5,033 nt of DNA from Ktedonobacteraceae bacterium (lineage in GTDB: Bacteria > Chloroflexota > Ktedonobacteria > Ktedonobacterales > Ktedonobacteraceae): assembly GCA_017354095.1 (NCBI GenBank), contig JAFMRP010000471.1, positions 1 to 5,033 on the forward strand. The letters run 5' to 3'. This document shows, piece by piece, positions 5,006-5,033 of this stretch. Each line of letters begins with the position of its first letter. Positions within the stretch are counted from its first letter, which is position 1. The position numbers and the translations under genes are program-made. The notes beneath the pieces are model-generated. The model had not been told where the DNA came from. It saw only the letters and a list, made by a program, of their open reading frames with translations, and did not search any database.

Positions 5006-5033
5006 CCTCCCGCTTTGCGCCCTTCATGTGAAG

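Noticed and set aside
4735..5031. A 98-residue plus-strand open frame across the repeat array
   Set aside because: It coincides with the palindromic units, has a low-complexity Arg/Ser/Ala-rich product and no ribosome binding site; the folding pattern explains the sequence better.

Overview
The window carries four protein-coding genes, all on the minus strand: a pentapeptide-repeat protein (28-576), an A-type iron-sulfur carrier (1057-1458), a subtilisin-like serine peptidase with no secretion signal (1597-3231) and a multipass GT39/ArnT-like glycosyltransferase (3331-4614). The rest is unusually rich in palindromic DNA. The mix of families, the moderate-to-high GC, the roomy intergenic regions full of structured repeats and the cytoplasmic-looking S8 peptidase suggest a free-living bacterium, perhaps of the Chloroflexota (Ktedonobacteria-like). 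That assignment is inference, since no taxonomic marker is present.

Layout. 1-27: a GC-rich edge with a small hairpin that resembles part of a repeat. 28-576: pentapeptide gene, with a candidate extended -10 promoter about 100 bases upstream. 586-1056: about 470 bases without a gene. They hold that promoter, one copy (A) of a structured repeat at 801-867, and two minus-strand terminator candidates for the Fe-S gene. 1057-1458: Fe-S carrier, driven by a near-consensus promoter at 1544-1572, with an 8-bp inverted repeat in its leader. 1597-3231: peptidase, probably with its own extended -10 promoter overlapping the stop codon of the glycosyltransferase gene. 3331-4614: glycosyltransferase. 4615-5033: about 420 bases without a gene. 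They hold a short palindrome and then an array of three more repeat copies (B, C, D) that runs up to, and probably past, the window end.

The genes do not form a recognisable pathway. Separate promoters and terminators suggest that most are single transcription units: general Fe-S maturation, an intracellular protease, a membrane sugar transferase and a beta-helix scaffold protein.

The most interesting signal is the repeat family. All four copies fold on paper into the same three-way junction: a basal ATTCC/GGAAT helix, a 3' bulge of 4-5 bases, a closing stem, linker AAC, hairpin 1 (5 bp, 4-base loop), linker T, hairpin 2 (4-6 bp, 3-base loop) and linker CA. The linkers are invariant, while the stems differ in sequence from copy to copy and stay paired. 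This compensatory variation indicates that the folded form is under selection, as RNA or as single-stranded DNA. I do not recognise it as a named family.
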